Below are positions 33,156 through 44,767 of a DNA stretch of 64,000 nt, piece by piece. Position 1 is the first letter of the stretch. Every line of letters starts with the position of its first letter. Source of the DNA: Thalassia testudinum (lineage: Eukaryota > Streptophyta > Magnoliopsida > Alismatales > Hydrocharitaceae); assembly GCA_037157565.1 (NCBI GenBank), contig JAZHRO010000063.1:88936001-89000000 (forward strand), in the 5' to 3' direction. The translations under genes were made by a program, and so were the position numbers. Below the pieces are notes generated by a model. It did not search any database and was not told where the DNA came from. It saw only the letters and a program-made list of their open reading frames with translations.

Positions 33156-34891
33156 CATGTTATTTATTATACGCTGTATCGCGGGGATATCTGCACCAGT
33201 TGCTGATATTTCCTGATACATGCGTACAAAAAAAGCGTGGTCCCATACATCATCCATCCTCCATCCACACTCCACGCGGCACCTAGTCGTGTTGGTTGCG
33301 TCTCTTTAGACGTCGACTGACTCGACATAGTGCTACACTCCATCGTCACCTCCACCCCCACCCCTTTATATATATACTACATATAAATATATATATATAG
33401 CTACTATATTTACTTTCTATCTGTTAGCTTCCTTCTTAGTAAGATAAAAAAAAAGGGGTATAAAAGTGAAAAGATAATCTTTGATTTGCAGGTACCCCGT
33501 CTTGCAAGTAGCAAGGCGTGTTTTGAAACTCTGTTTTGGCTAAAAGCCAAGGACAATTTTGAGGGTGTGCCTCAAGAACAAGGATTACCAGAAAAAAACC
33601 TAAATAAGAAAAATACCAAAAATAGAATAAACGAACGGAAGAGACGCGTTTTAAGGAAAACGTAGAAATTCGACTTGAACCCCACTTCCCTGAGTTCGAC
33701 CCTGGGCCTAAAAGTGACAAGATAAAATCAATTAGGCCAGGTTAAAAATTTTGTAAAGAGATGGTTAGGTCTGAATTAGGTTAACCACTATACACATTTC
33801 AACGATAAAAATATCATATTAACAACCTATTTGGGCCGACCCATCACACACCCACTTAATCTAGATTGATCCAACCTATTTATCACCTAATACTACCAAA
33901 ACCCACAACCTAGTCCCACGAAAAATACACACCCACACACACACACACACACCTTCCCATTCTACCCCTACAAAACCCATGCACACTCTCTTGGAAACCC
34001 TAGAAACTTGTGTCAAGCCTAGATCAAAGAAATGTGGCAATAGCTAATTTTGGAGCCACCAAAAGTGGCAACCAAATGGAGCCTTCCATAAGGGCAAAGG
34101 GAGAGCCACGAAATTGCACCATCTCCATTCATTCTCTCCACTCTCTCAACTTGTGACCACACCTTCTCCTCTCCCTCTCAAGGCCATCCTCCTCCTCTAA
34201 GGCTCCCTCCATGGACGACTAGGAAGAAGCTCTCCTCCAAGCTTCTCCAAGGGTGGCAAGAAGAAGAAGAGCAAAAGGATGCAACACCTTCTCCTTTCTT
34301 CTTGTGGTTGTGCCCTCTTCTTCCACCACAGAGGATCCACGTCCCCATTTTCTTTTCCTCTTAGACGGCTCAAGGTCTTCTCAGGGACAGCCATTGGTAG
34401 AGAAAGGGTGCAACACCCTCCTCTTTCCACTTGGGTGCACACACCTACCCTCCTCTCTTTAGTGGATGGCCAAGAAGGCTTCTCCTTAGCCTCTCTTGGT
34501 TGATCCCTTTCTTTAGTTTAGCCTTATTTCCATGTATCCGAATTTTAGAGTGACTTAATTTTTGATGCATGATACTCGTCCAATGGTTTTATATGCATGC
34601 TATTATCTTCACGGCTTACAACTTTGATGCATGCTTTCATTTCGTGTTTCAAAATAAAGATCAAAAACAAAAAGACAAAAATATTAGGTTAGATTAGATT
34701 TAGGTTAGATTAAGCCAATCTAAATCTTGACTTGTTTTCATGCCTCCCAGAGACGAACGACCGGGACTCAACCTTTCAAAAGAATAAAATCAATCGAGTT
34801 TCATTATTACAAATATCTTTGACGAGTGGTTTTCATGACTATACTACGATTTCCGACGATTTCAAAAGGCACGATTTCCACGCTTGTCAAA

Positions 34892-34909
34892 TGGCACCAT
34901 TGCAGGGTA
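34892..34909 (+). promoter_or_regulatory. E5 primer-binding site
   Basis: TGGCACCATTGCAGGGTA lies two bases after the LTR end. It is an Athila-type site with both CG steps changed to CA (TGGCGCCGTTGC to TGGCACCATTGC). Confidence 0.78.
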
Positions 34910-36720
34910 GGCAACGCATGAGTTTAGATTTGGGTTTGCTTAACTGTTTATTATTTTGATTGTAGGGTGTCAAGACGAGGATCCGTGCACACATCGACCA
35001 GTGGTGAAGACCACAGGTATTTTCTTCATCCTCTAGTTTGTTCCTTTCTTAGGTTAGAAAAAAAAATAATATATATATATATATTCAAATTCAAAATTTT
35101 GGATTCAAATTAAAAAAAAAATTCTTTCTTTGGTGTGTGTTTTAACTTGAGAACTATTTAAACACACTAAAGTCAGATTTGGAAATCTGGCCAGCAAATA
35201 TTGACGATATTAAAAAATTTATTGCCGTCAAATTATGAGTCCAAAAATATTGGTATTCAGTCTGATATTAGATTTTCAAACCAGCTTTCCAGTGCCACCT
35301 TTATTTAGAAAAATTAGCACTTTACAAATTTTAAAAATTCGTATAGTGGAAGGGGATCAGAACAGTCTGTACTCTGATTTTGTATAACTTTAAATGTTAG
35401 TTTTGACCTCTGCATAAATTAGATCTCTTTAAAATTTGTGGGATTGGAAAGCCATTGAAACATAGCTTTTTCTATAAACTTTCAAGAATTTTTGGATTTC
35501 TTTTGGTACTATTTCAAACTGCATTTTTTGCAGGGGGTCCATCTGGTTTGTTTGACGTCCTGGAACATAAAAATTCATGAAAAATTATACGAAATAGTAA
35601 AAATCTTAAAAAAATATTCCCTGAAAACTTATTAAAAAAAGATCTCCACCAAATTTCATTATATTTTGATTTATTTACTGATTTGGGGAGTGATTTCAAT
35701 TCAGACTAAGGTCTGACTACTAATTGTTAGAAGAAGCATAAACCCTAGGTGTTTCACATTAGGGTTTAAAATTAGAGACCCAAAACAAACCCATCTGAGC
35801 CTGGTTTGTGTGCGATTGCATGAGAGAGGATCTGATTTGATTGGTTGTCTACCCCCTCACCCACTTAAATTGAATTTAATTTACATTTCAACCTAGGCAA
35901 CCAATTAGGTTTATTTCACTTAGTGGTGGTGCATTAGGATCATTGTTTTCCTTGATTGGGTCTCACCACTTCTAGCTTATTGGGCTTAAAAGCCTCATAT
36001 AGACCTATCTGATATTAGGGATTCCACACTAGGGTAGAGCACATTTGCATGCCATACTTAAAGGAAATTCATATAACAATTGGGATTTGCAAAACCTGTT
36101 GCGTGCTTCACTACAACCTTGTTTGAATTGACCTAAACAAGGAAACCCTAAAAGAAAAAAAATTAATACAAGCACTTGAACCATAAAATGCCCTACACCA
36201 ACTAAAGCTTGTATTGAAAATCCTTTGTCTATGCACTTCACACTCTAAATCCAATTTTAAGGGCAACACCCCCAACCGCCCAATCACATTCCAAGAGCAC
36301 TCTAAGACAAGCCTAAAACTAAGTAGACGTGCCCTAAGCAGGACTAAATTACTTGGTAACTAAAATTTAATTGGGTAAAAATCAAGGCTTGTCTATTTGG
36401 ACCAACTAGTGACAAGAAAGGTCGGTGCGGTAACCGCGTTAACCTTTAGTGGTGTCCCGCCATGCAGGGTGTCCTAGGGGGTCCCACCAATCTAGCCAGC
36501 CAAGTAATTCAAGGGTTGGTTTAACCCAGTTCCATCTCAGGATACCAAGTTTAGATCCAATTAGGTTATACAATTTAAGGCTAGCTTGCTTGCTTGATTT
36601 GGGGCTCTCTCATCTTTCTTCCTAGGCCTTTGCCTTAATTCCACCAGCCCCTTGTAGCTGGTTGTGTCTTCCTAAGGAAGACTATCTCTTATCTTTATCC
36701 GCATCTTCTCTTAAATATCC
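34910..36720 (+). other. E5 5' leader, non-coding
   Basis: No credible gene. A pyrimidine-rich TTATTTTGATTGTAG/GG at 34951-34966 resembles a 3' splice site and has look-alikes at the same distance from the primer site in E6 and E2. The stretch at 36415-36490 (GGTGCGGTAACCGCGTTAACC) is GC-rich and palindromic in part (GGTTAACGCGGTTACC). The rest is AT-rich. Confidence 0.5.
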
Positions 36721-37848
36721 ATGAACCCATATCATTCTTTTGACCCTTAGGGTCCTCCATCTCCCAACCCAACCATTATTTCAACTCCTCCTGGTTGGGA
36801 GACTCATCCTAACCAGATGGGATATGATTATCATTATCCCCCAGCTTATTTAGAACCTAAACCTCATGGATTCGACCCTTATCTAAATCAGAACCAATTG
36901 AAAGCCATAGTTGCTAAATTCTGGGAATATAACAAGGACTATACAGATTAATGTGCCAAGCTCCTGGAGCAAATTAGACAATCCCAGGCACAATCTCAAT
37001 CTTATCACTCCTCCCAAGGACAAGACACTTGGAACAACCAGCCTAGTGGATCTAGTTACCAATACTTTGGATCCACTAGCTACTCTACTGATTCTTGCTA
37101 CCATAGGGAGGCATCCTGGACTCAACTAACTGAAAAGGTACCTTTGGACCTAATCCGCGATTGGGGTAGATCACTTGAGGAATGCACTATTTCTGATACA
37201 CCTGTACCTGATGAGATATCACTAAGGAATTGGAATAATGGATCACAAGTACAAGACCACATAACAGGTTCCCAATCAACTCCCTCTATAGTTAGCCCTA
37301 CTCAGGGTGATACACCTATTGATTCATATCCAAATTCATATAACCCTGAGTGGAGAAACAATCCTGATCTTTCATGGCCACCACAAAGACCGACTCAAAC
37401 TGAACATCAATCTAGGCTAGCCCAATATTCCACTCAAACCACTTTAGGGCAACCATCTAGTCCAGCCCAACCCACAACCACCCTTGAAGATATCATGAAC
37501 ATTTTGTTCGACTTTGACAAGAAAAATGAAGAAAGGTTGACTAAGTTGGAAAATCAAGTGAAATCTCAAGGGGATCAAATCAAGAGACTTCAAGAATCAC
37601 TTTATCCCCAGATGCAAATGCCTTTTCACTCCTATTCTCCACCTATTCTTCCGACCTCTCCTCCAATCTATCATACATGCAAGTGTGCGGGGGCCAAATC
37701 TATGGCCTCTAAAAGGAAGAGAAAAGCTAAGAGCCCACCCAAACGATTTGATTCGGGCTCAACCAAAAATCATAAGACCAAACCCACATCCAGCTCTGAC
37801 TCAGACTCTAGGGACAAAAAGAAGAAAAGGCTTCTGAAGTTGATTTGA
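36721..37848 (+). pseudogene. E5 N-terminal Pro/Tyr-rich and coiled-coil ORF
   Basis: One frame starts at ATG 36721 (MNPYHSF), with TAG at 36748 and TAA at 36949, then is open from 37144 to TGA at 37846. It is Pro/Tyr/Gln-rich early. A coiled coil lies near 37480-37610 (KKNEERLTKLENQVKSQ). A basic, NLS-like patch (KRKRKAKSPPKR) lies near 37710-37750, then a Ser/Asp run. It occupies the gag position but lacks the FPFSLRDKA capsid phrases. The layout resembles the upstream ORF of E6 (55529-56200). A frame change at 37846 leads into PR; the PR frame is already open some way upstream (ASEVDLTYLPFP), so this is probably a one-base indel near 37830. Confidence 0.65.
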
Positions 37849-38468
37849 CTTATTTACCCTTTCCTGAGGCCTTAAAGAAAGAGTCACAAAAGAAGAAAAA
37901 GACTTGCACACCTAAAGAGGTGGTTCTATCAGCTAACATAAGTGCATTTGTTTCTGGCACTCTACCACCCAAAATGACTGACCCTGGAAAACCCTTCATA
38001 TCTTGTGCCATCAAGGGATTCACCTTCAAAAAAGCCCTTGTGGATCTAGGGTCTTCCATTAGCTTGATTCCTATCGCCCTTTTTGACTGCACCAGACTTG
38101 GAGATCTACACCACACATTTGTCGCCATTAGAATGGCAGATGGCTCCATCAAAACACCTAAGGGGCTAGTTCAAAATGTGATTATTAAAGTGCAAGGTCT
38201 TAGCTTTCCAATTGGTTTTATTGTTTTGGACATGGATATACCAGAGAAGCTAAGTAATTCACCCATCATTCTAGGTCAACCTTTCTTGGCTACGGCCAAT
38301 GCACGGATTGACTGTTACTCAGAATATATGGAGATGAGTAGTGGAAATGAGAAGATTCACGTTGATATTTATGCAGCCGCTAAGAAAACAAAGTCAGGGT
38401 ATTTTCTGGATGATACGGAAAGTGATTCAGAGGGAAATTTGGAAGAAACTATGGCAATTGACACCTAG
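37845..38468 (+). CDS. pol: E5 aspartic protease (207 codons)
   Basis: This is an open stretch with all Athila-type protease marks: YLPFPEALKK lead, KEVVLSANISAFVSGTLPPK, active-site loop ALVDLGSSISLIP, IRMADGSIKTPKG, and IILGQPFLATANARIDC. The DLGS loop keeps the catalytic Asp. The apparent start is a TTG set by the upstream frame change, so it is a domain of a larger chain and not a free protein. It ends at TAG 38466; the same frame continues into orfX. No RT follows, which is unusual for a gypsy element that keeps a protease. Confidence 0.8.
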   Translation: MTYLPFPEALKKESQKKKKTCTPKEVVLSANISAFVSGTLPPKMTDPGKPFISCAIKGFTFKKALVDLGSSISLIPIALFDCTRLGDLHHTFVAIRMADGSIKTPKGLVQNVIIKVQGLSFPIGFIVLDMDIPEKLSNSPIILGQPFLATANARIDCYSEYMEMSSGNEKIHVDIYAAAKKTKSGYFLDDTESDSEGNLEETMAIDT

Positions 38469-39667
38469 GTAGAACCACATGACCCGAATCAACAATCCAC
38501 TAGATCACATAAGTCACCATCAATACAGGATCAAATCTTTGATAGCATGGTTAACTATCTTGATTGACCTAGCCCAATTCAAACCCCTTCCCCTTGCAAT
38601 GAATCCCAGATTACTCAATTGATCAAAATGGTTCATGAAATAAAAGAAGCTAGTGCAAAGGAATATGATGATATAAGAAAAGAGCTTCATAGAATCCGAG
38701 ACGAGCAACAAAAATCAGAAACATTTGAATTTGGGTCTGGTGTGTCACAACCGATTTATGATTCGGTGGTGGTCATGCAGGATTTTGTTGATCAAACACC
38801 TAAGGTGGATGATATTGATAATCTTATTGAAGTCGAGAATGGAGATTTATTCGAGAATCCTGATCTTGATTTAGGGCATGAATACCAATCATTTCATTTT
38901 GAGGAACCAAGCATTAGGGGACCTGAATATGATTTTGTTGTATTTGAGAATACCCATGGAGACATTGATGAATTAATTCAAATGATCACATACACAGAGC
39001 AACAAAATCAACAAGACCTTAATGACCCCTCAATCAATGATTTAGCCCATTCCACATTCACGGAGGACTCACTACTGAATCTAACGGCCAATTTCATCTA
39101 TGTGAGAAGAAGGAAATATCTCCTTATGAAAAGGATATTCAAGAGATTGAAATACTATTGGGGATAACATATGATGAGTTTTCAGAGGAAGCTAAAAATT
39201 TTGGGGAATCATGTGATAATTGAGAATTAAAATTGAAAATTTTTGAAGAGATAAAAGAAGAAGATGATACCCAAACATCTTTGGTAGAGATAGAGACTGA
39301 TCACTGGACCTTGATTTCCAGATGAGACTACACTACTTAGGTCATGCCTTCCATTCATCACCATTATCAAGGCCCATATGATTTCACCCCACACGACTCC
39401 ACCCATACCCATACCACCCACATTCTCCATCACCTCTTTAGGATGCCTTCACCTTCATTTCTTCCAAGCACCCGTAATTATCCGTCTTTCTTTTGTAGCA
39501 TTTGGCTGCAGATAATCCCAAGCCCCATCTACATATTTTTTCGATTATTTGGGCTTAGAATTCATGGACAGCTGGTCCGCATTTGTGGCCCGTTGTTGGC
39601 AAACGAGATTAAAATTCTTAACATTTTACTCACCATTCTTAATAGTGTATTGATATATCCTTTTTGA
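38469..39667 (+). pseudogene. E5 orfX, degenerate
   Basis: It continues the PR frame after TAG 38466 and TGA 38565, with a charged coiled coil (near 38619-38720, KEYDDIRKELHRIRDEQQK). YQSFHFEEP follows near 38882 (E1 has TFHFEDP). The acidic chain ends at 39165. After shifts comes an open 107-codon part (39344-39667) with YPSFF near 39480 and RLFGLRIHGQLVRICGPLL near 39545-39600, then a hydrophobic tail. This C-terminal signature is shared with E1, E3 and E6. There is no known domain. Confidence 0.65.
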
Positions 39668-39850
39668 GTGTATGCCTAGCTGGAGGCGTTAATCTCAGCA
39701 CTTATATATAGCATATTTTATTTGTCATATTTTCCCTGCATATTCAATTTTAGGTGTTGGAATAAGCGGAATGCTAAAATTCAAGAGCAATTCCAAGTGA
39801 TTTCTACCCATTTACTCCTTGCTGTATTTATCTTCTTTTATATTCATGCA
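39668..39850 (+). other. E5 post-ORF box and short spacer
   Basis: TGCCTAGCTGGAGGCGTTAA follows the stop, the E5 version of the post-ORF box in E1 (TGCCTAGCTAAAGG). The remaining bases show nothing. Confidence 0.45.
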
Positions 39851-39894
39851 TGAGGACATGCAAGAACTTAGGCATGGGGGGGGTAGATATTACA
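39851..39894 (+). promoter_or_regulatory. E5 first (internal) polypurine-like G tract
   Basis: TGAGGACATGCAAGAACTTA is followed by GGCATGGGGGGGGTAG, about 1.76 kb before the true PPT. Confidence 0.6.
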
Positions 39895-41621
39895 AAACTG
39901 AAAATTTTTATGCCAACATTTAGGAAAATCTCAGAGCTACATGTCAAACGTACTTTAGGACCCTAAATAAAAGAACAACTGACTCCACCTCCAATGTTCG
40001 CATGGGAGCCAAAAATCATCCACAACAGCCATTTCCGACTCATCCACTCACCTCTTGTTCTAAATTTAGGGTCAAGCCGAATTAACCCGATAAGGGAAAT
40101 TTCATGAAGTACGAATATAAGAGGTTACTTGTTTATAGCATATATAAATAGCGCATCCATGAATAAGATTATTTTATTAAGAGAATACATTAGGGATTTT
40201 ATCCTCTAGTTGATTCATGTAATCTGGAATCCAGTACAACTTTTCATGCACATGTAGAATTTGCAATGGATTCACGGTGAAGGTCGATAAACATCTTTAG
40301 CGTGTCGAGAAGAAGCAGTGCTTCTTTTCCTAAACCCTTGGACAGTGTTTTGGGAGTCATGCAGATTTTCTTCCAAAAAAATCCACCAAATAGTGTGAGA
40401 TGAGAGTAGAGTGCACTAGTGCTCTAAGATTAGTGCAAGGAATTTGGAATCCTAGATAATTAGGTAATGATACTCAGAGATTAGGCATAGTTTTCACTCT
40501 TAGATCTTGCATATATAATTTTGCGTGAAATTTTGAGAGCCACCAAATAAGGCGAATATGCAGAGAGCAAGTTTTCATAAAACTAGGGCTAAGGTGAATG
40601 GTTACAACCATTCTTTACAGAATCCTCGGTTGAAGGAGGGTATTGATGTCAAGGTCAAAAACACACCGTCCTATCCGTCTTTCTTGGTGCCGTGAGTAGG
40701 CACTTCCACCAAATAAGCCACCTAATGTCTCTTGAGTACCACCAATCCCTAATAATGCCTCTTCAATAAAATTCATGGATGTGTTGCTAGATTGTGTTGA
40801 GTTTGAGAAATTATACATGAATAAAAAAAGAGAATGAAAAAAATGAGGAAATGAGAAAAAGAAAAAAAAAGAAAAGAAAAGAGAAGAAAAAGAGTTTGTG
40901 AATATGTAGTATTTATTTCGGTTGCATTGAGGCAATGCCACCAAATAAATTTGAGATCCACCAAATATGGCCTTAACCTATCTTTCTTGTATTTCTGACC
41001 GCCCGAATACTAGCTGAGGAATTCCGACTTAGTGTTAAGGTTATGAGAACTCAATTAAAGTGTTAATGCCAAGTGAGACCACCAAATACAAATTATACGT
41101 GAGAATCTGGTGAGATTGTGAGCTCTAAGAAATAGAAAGAAAAAGAAAAAAAAAGGAGAGAGAAAAAGAGAATGAATACAAAGGGACCAAAAGAGAGCAT
41201 AGTTTTTCTCATCTTTCTCTGAGATGAGTTACTTGATAATTCGAGAATCTAGATTCTGAAGTACTAATTTCTATGTAGCACCAAGTGAGAGTGAGCCACC
41301 AAATAAACAGCCATATCCCTCAGACATTCTCCACCCAAGCTTAAAGTTGGGGTGGAATTCATAAAATATCTTGAATACCCCAAGGGATGAAGTCTGCCTA
41401 TCCGGCTAGAATTTTACCAGGGGTTAAGTACAGGCTTTAGAGGTGAATCAAGTCTTTCACTCGAATCCGTTGCAAAAGCTATGTAGTTGCACTTTCACAT
41501 TTGTCTGGATATCTAGAACATAGGATGAAAACAAAATGGAGAAAAATCTCTAGGCATACACTTGATAAAATAATCGATCCCTTAGGTACAGTTATGTCAA
41601 TAATGTAGTCTTGCATTTGCT
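39895..41621 (+). repeat. E5 3' spacer with seven CCACCAAATA boxes
   Basis: Exact CCACCAAATA occurs at 40383, 40540, 40706, 40938, 40958, 41079 and 41296. The E6 spacer has five exact copies on its own element strand. No ORF is credible; A/G-rich runs lie at 40820-40890 and 41130-41180. Confidence 0.8.
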
Positions 41622-41651
41622 AGGGACTAGCAAAGCTTAGGTATGGGGGTA
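41622..41651 (+). promoter_or_regulatory. E5 polypurine tract
   Basis: CTAGGGACTAGCAAAGCTTA is followed by GGTATGGGGGTA and then by the LTR start TGATTGC. Confidence 0.8.
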
Positions 41652-43634
41652 TGATTGCACAGCAATCATGGGTCATAATCAACCTAAATAATGTTTGAAT
41701 CTAGCTTAATTTGTGGATATTGCACTCATATCTTGCATATCATGCATTGCATCAGTCTATTTAGAATAAGATAAGATATCCTGCTATTTAATGGTTTTTA
41801 TTACTATTTGCAGGTAATAAAGTAATCCAGGATGGAGATAGTGGAATAAAGCAATAAAAGAAGAAGAAGAAGACTGATCTAGATAAGAGGAGTGAGGAGG
41901 ATAGCCTTATCCCTACCCTTAGAAGCCCTAGGACAGCCTTCCTAAACCCAAAACCACCTCCATTAGGACATTTTAGCCTCAAAACCCAGACATGGATAGC
42001 ACTATCCATGTTCGTATCCACCCTATCCCTCTCCCAAACACTTAGGAACCGAAACCCACCTTAGAAAACCTAAAACCCACTCTCTAACACCTTTTAGGAC
42101 GTCCAAACATCTAGCTGAACGTCTGATTTCTGCAGAATAATAATCCAGGAAGCCAAAACTCATACTGACGCAGAATTGGACATCTAATTTATTGTCCAGA
42201 CATCCAATTTTGTAGTATAAGATGTCTAACCACTATCCTGGATGTCTGATACTGCTGTCTGGTTCCCGATTTTGGTGTTGGAAGCCCTAGCTTGCCTATT
42301 TTGACCTAGGAACCCCACTGGACACCCTAGGAAACCTAATTAGAGACCTCTAAAGCCTACTCAACTATCCATAGCCCTACTTATCCTATCCCTAACCCAA
42401 TTAAACCATCCCATACCTAATTGGGTGCATCTACAGTTGATTGGGTGCACCTGAGCCTAATTGGATCCACCTAGGATCTAATTGGCTCATACCTATTAGG
42501 GTTACCCTAGCCTAATCACATGCACACATCCAATTAGACTTGACCTAGACCTAATTAGGTTCACTCCTATCCAATTAGACTTTCCTAAGCCTAATTAGGT
42601 CCACACCCACTTAATCTAGATTGACCCGACCTATTTAGCACCCAATCCTACCAAAACCCACAACCTAGTCCCACGAAAAGTACACACCCACACCCACAAC
42701 CACACCTTCCCATTCTACTCCTACCAAACCCATGCACACTCTCTTGGAAACCCTAAAAACTTGTGTCAAACCTATATCATAAAAATGTGGCATTAACTAA
42801 TTTTGGAGCCACAAAAAGTGGCAACCAAATGGAGCCTTCCATAAGGGCAAAGGGAGAGCCACAAAATTGCACCATCTTCATTTATTCTCTCCACTCAACT
42901 TGCGACCACACCTCCTCCTCTCCCTCTCAAGGCCATCCTCCTCATCCAAGGCTCCCTCCATGGATGACTAGGAAGAAGCTCTCCTCCAAGCTTCTTCAAG
43001 GGTGGAAAGAAGAAGAAGAGAATAAGGATGCAACACCTTCTCCTTTCTTCTTGTGGGCGTGCCCTCTTCTTCCACCATAGAGGATCCACGTCCCCATTTT
43101 CTTTTCCTCTTAGATGGCCATAGAGAAGACCCCCCTCAAGGTCTTCGCAAGGATGGCCATTGGTAGAGAAAGGGTGCAACACCCTCCTCTCTCCACTTCG
43201 GTGCACACACCTATCCTCCTCTCTTTAGTGGATGGCCAAGAAGGCTTCTCCTTAGCCTCTCTTGGTTGATCCCTTTCTTTAGTTTAGGTTTATTTCCATG
43301 TATCTGGATTTTATATTGACTTAATTTTTTATGCATGATACTCTTGTCTAATGGTTTTATATGCATGCTATTATCTTCACGGCTTACAACTTTGATCCAT
43401 GCTTTCATTCCATGTTTCAAAATAAAGATCAAAAATACAAAAGTATTAGGTTAGATTAAGCCAATCCAAATCTCTACTTGTTTTCACGCCTTCCAGAGAT
43501 GAACGATCGGGACTCAAGCTTTCAAAAGAATAAAATCAATCGAGTTTTGTTGTTACAAATATCTTTAACGAGTGGTTTCATGACTATACTATGATTTTCG
43601 ATGATTTCAAAATGCACAATTTCCACACTTGTTA
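41652..43634 (+). mobile_element. E5 3' LTR (1983 bp)
   Basis: It starts TGATTGCACAGCAATCA and ends ACACTTGTTA (CA mutated to TA), then TSD GCACA. It shows the empty site of S near 42601-42612. GACGTC-type motifs at 42090-42255 are mostly decayed (GACATC, GATGTC). Confidence 0.87.
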
Positions 43635-43639
43635 GCACA

Positions 43640-44470
43640 CTTTGAATCAAAATTGAAGGAAGATTCCTTTGCCAACAGGTTACAAAGTGGCCTAGAAATT
43701 TTACTGAAATTTTTAATAAAGAGCCTATAAAAGTCGGCATGGCCCAGAAAGGATCTAATCTGTTTGACATTTGTGGGCAATGGGAGTTTGGAAATAGAAT
43801 CAATCTTGCCTTTATCTACTTCCAAGCCTCACTCAGACACAACATGCCCAAGTACAATTCCTTTATGTACCATGAAGTGGCTTTTCTCCCAGCTGAGGAC
43901 TAAACCAGTCTCCTTACATCGCTTCAACACATTCTATAGGTGCAGGAGACACTGGTCGAAAGATGAGCTATAAATGGAGAAGTCATCCATAAACACTTCA
44001 ACACACTCATCAATCATGTCTGAAAAAATTGACATCATACACCGCGGGAAGGTTGTAGGGGCATTACATAATCCAAATGGCATATGCCTGAATGCAAAGG
44101 TACCGTAAGGACTCGTGAATGTCATCTTCTCCTAGTCATCAGGGAAGACTACAACTTAGTTGTACCCAGAATATCCATCGAGAAAATAATAGTACTTATT
44201 CCCCACCAATTTCTCGAGAATTTGATTAATAAAAGGCAAGGGAAAGTGATCCTTCTGGGTAGCGGTGTTCAGCTTGCGGTAATCAATGCAGACCCTCCAT
44301 CCAGTTGAGGGTCTAGTCACAACTTGTTCACCTTGATCATTAAATTCCACAGTAAAGCCTTCCTTCTTTGGCACCACATGAATAGGACTTACCCATTTAC
44401 TATCTGCAATGGGATATATGATCCCAACATCCAACCACTTCAAGATTTCCTTTTTAACCACCTCCCTCAT
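43640..44470 (-). pseudogene. pol: E4 reverse transcriptase, degenerate
   Basis: One frame with scattered stops. In order: EVVKKEILKWLDVGIIYPI, WVSPIHVVPKKEG, VCIDYRKLNTATQKDHFPLP, YYYFLDGYSGYN (first catalytic Asp), then after two stops FGLCNAPTTF, EVFMDDFSIY (FxDD catalytic pair), SWEKSHFMV, KIDSISKLPLPTNVKQIRSF and NLLAKESSFNFDSKC. This is a typical Athila/Tat RT. The chain stops at the E5 insertion and resumes in RNase H at 30334. Lost bases near 44140-44155 (the VV phrase after YN) come from stops and not from deletion. Confidence 0.88.
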
Positions 44471-44477
44471 ATTAGGG

Positions 44478-44767
44478 TTCAGACGTCTCTACATGTCCCT
44501 AAATGGCTTGATGGAATCATTAGTATAAATGTGATGCATGCAGAGTGTAGAGTCTATACCCTTAATGTCAGCAATGCTCCAAGCAATAGCTTCCTTGTCC
44601 CTAGACAAGCATTCAATCAAGATTCAGACGTCCCTGCATGTCCCTAAATGGCTTGATGGACTCATCAGTATAAATGTGGTGCATGCAGAGTGTAGAGTCT
44701 ATACCCTTAATGTCAGCAATGCTCCAACCAATAGCTTCCTTGTGCCTAGACAAGCATTCAATCAGGG
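44478..44767 (-). repeat. 145-bp tandem duplication in the PR-RT linker of E4
   Basis: Units 44478-44622 and 44623-44767 are nearly identical (both begin TTCAGACGTC in plus). They encode the linker up to MHHIYTDESIKPF. Because 145 is not a multiple of three, the copy throws PR and RT out of frame. Confidence 0.88.

Larger units (their letters stand above)
31284..33846 (+). mobile_element. S: 2563-bp solo-LTR-like insertion
   Basis: The target is duplicated perfectly: CACAC at 31279-31283 and 33847-33851. The insert starts TGTTTGCACC and ends GACCCATCA. The uninterrupted E5 3' LTR (near 42600) shows the empty site. The inside changes from GC-rich (31500-32560) through (CT)n and (CA)n to an (AT)n block, then a gypsy LTR-like end with CCCTGAGTTCGACCCTGGG near 33700. 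No coding domain, primer site or PPT. Best read as a solo LTR of another gypsy family. The 385-codon antisense ORF (32605-31448) is Gly/Arg/Ala low complexity. Confidence 0.8.
30335..34889 (+). mobile_element. E5 5' LTR, enlarged by insertion S
   Basis: It starts TGATTGCACAGCAATCA and ends CGCTTGTCA before the primer site. Without S it is 1992 bp, against 1983 bp for the 3' LTR. Decayed GACGTC-type motifs lie at 30780-30955. The stretch 34030-34500 (plant-like Pro/Ser phrases on both strands) is repeated in the 3' LTR and is not a gene. Confidence 0.87.
30335..43634 (+). mobile_element. E5: element with coiled-coil region, protease and orfX, no RT/IN
   Basis: TSDs are GCAGA (30330-30334) and GCACA (43635-43639). 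5' LTR 30335-34889 (with S inside), primer site 34892-34909, leader, coiled-coil ORF (36721-37848), protease (37845-38468), orfX (to 39667), first G tract (39851-39894), spacer with CCACCAAATA repeats, PPT (41622-41651), 3' LTR (41652-43634). It is inserted in E4 between RT and RNase H. Its LTR start and 3' spacer resemble those of E6. Confidence 0.87.

Noticed and set aside
34197..34462. Plant-like coding exon in the E5 LTR (Ser/Pro/Leu-rich ORFs on both strands)
   Set aside because: The same stretch recurs in the 3' LTR at 42895-43206 with altered frames; no domain and no splice structure.
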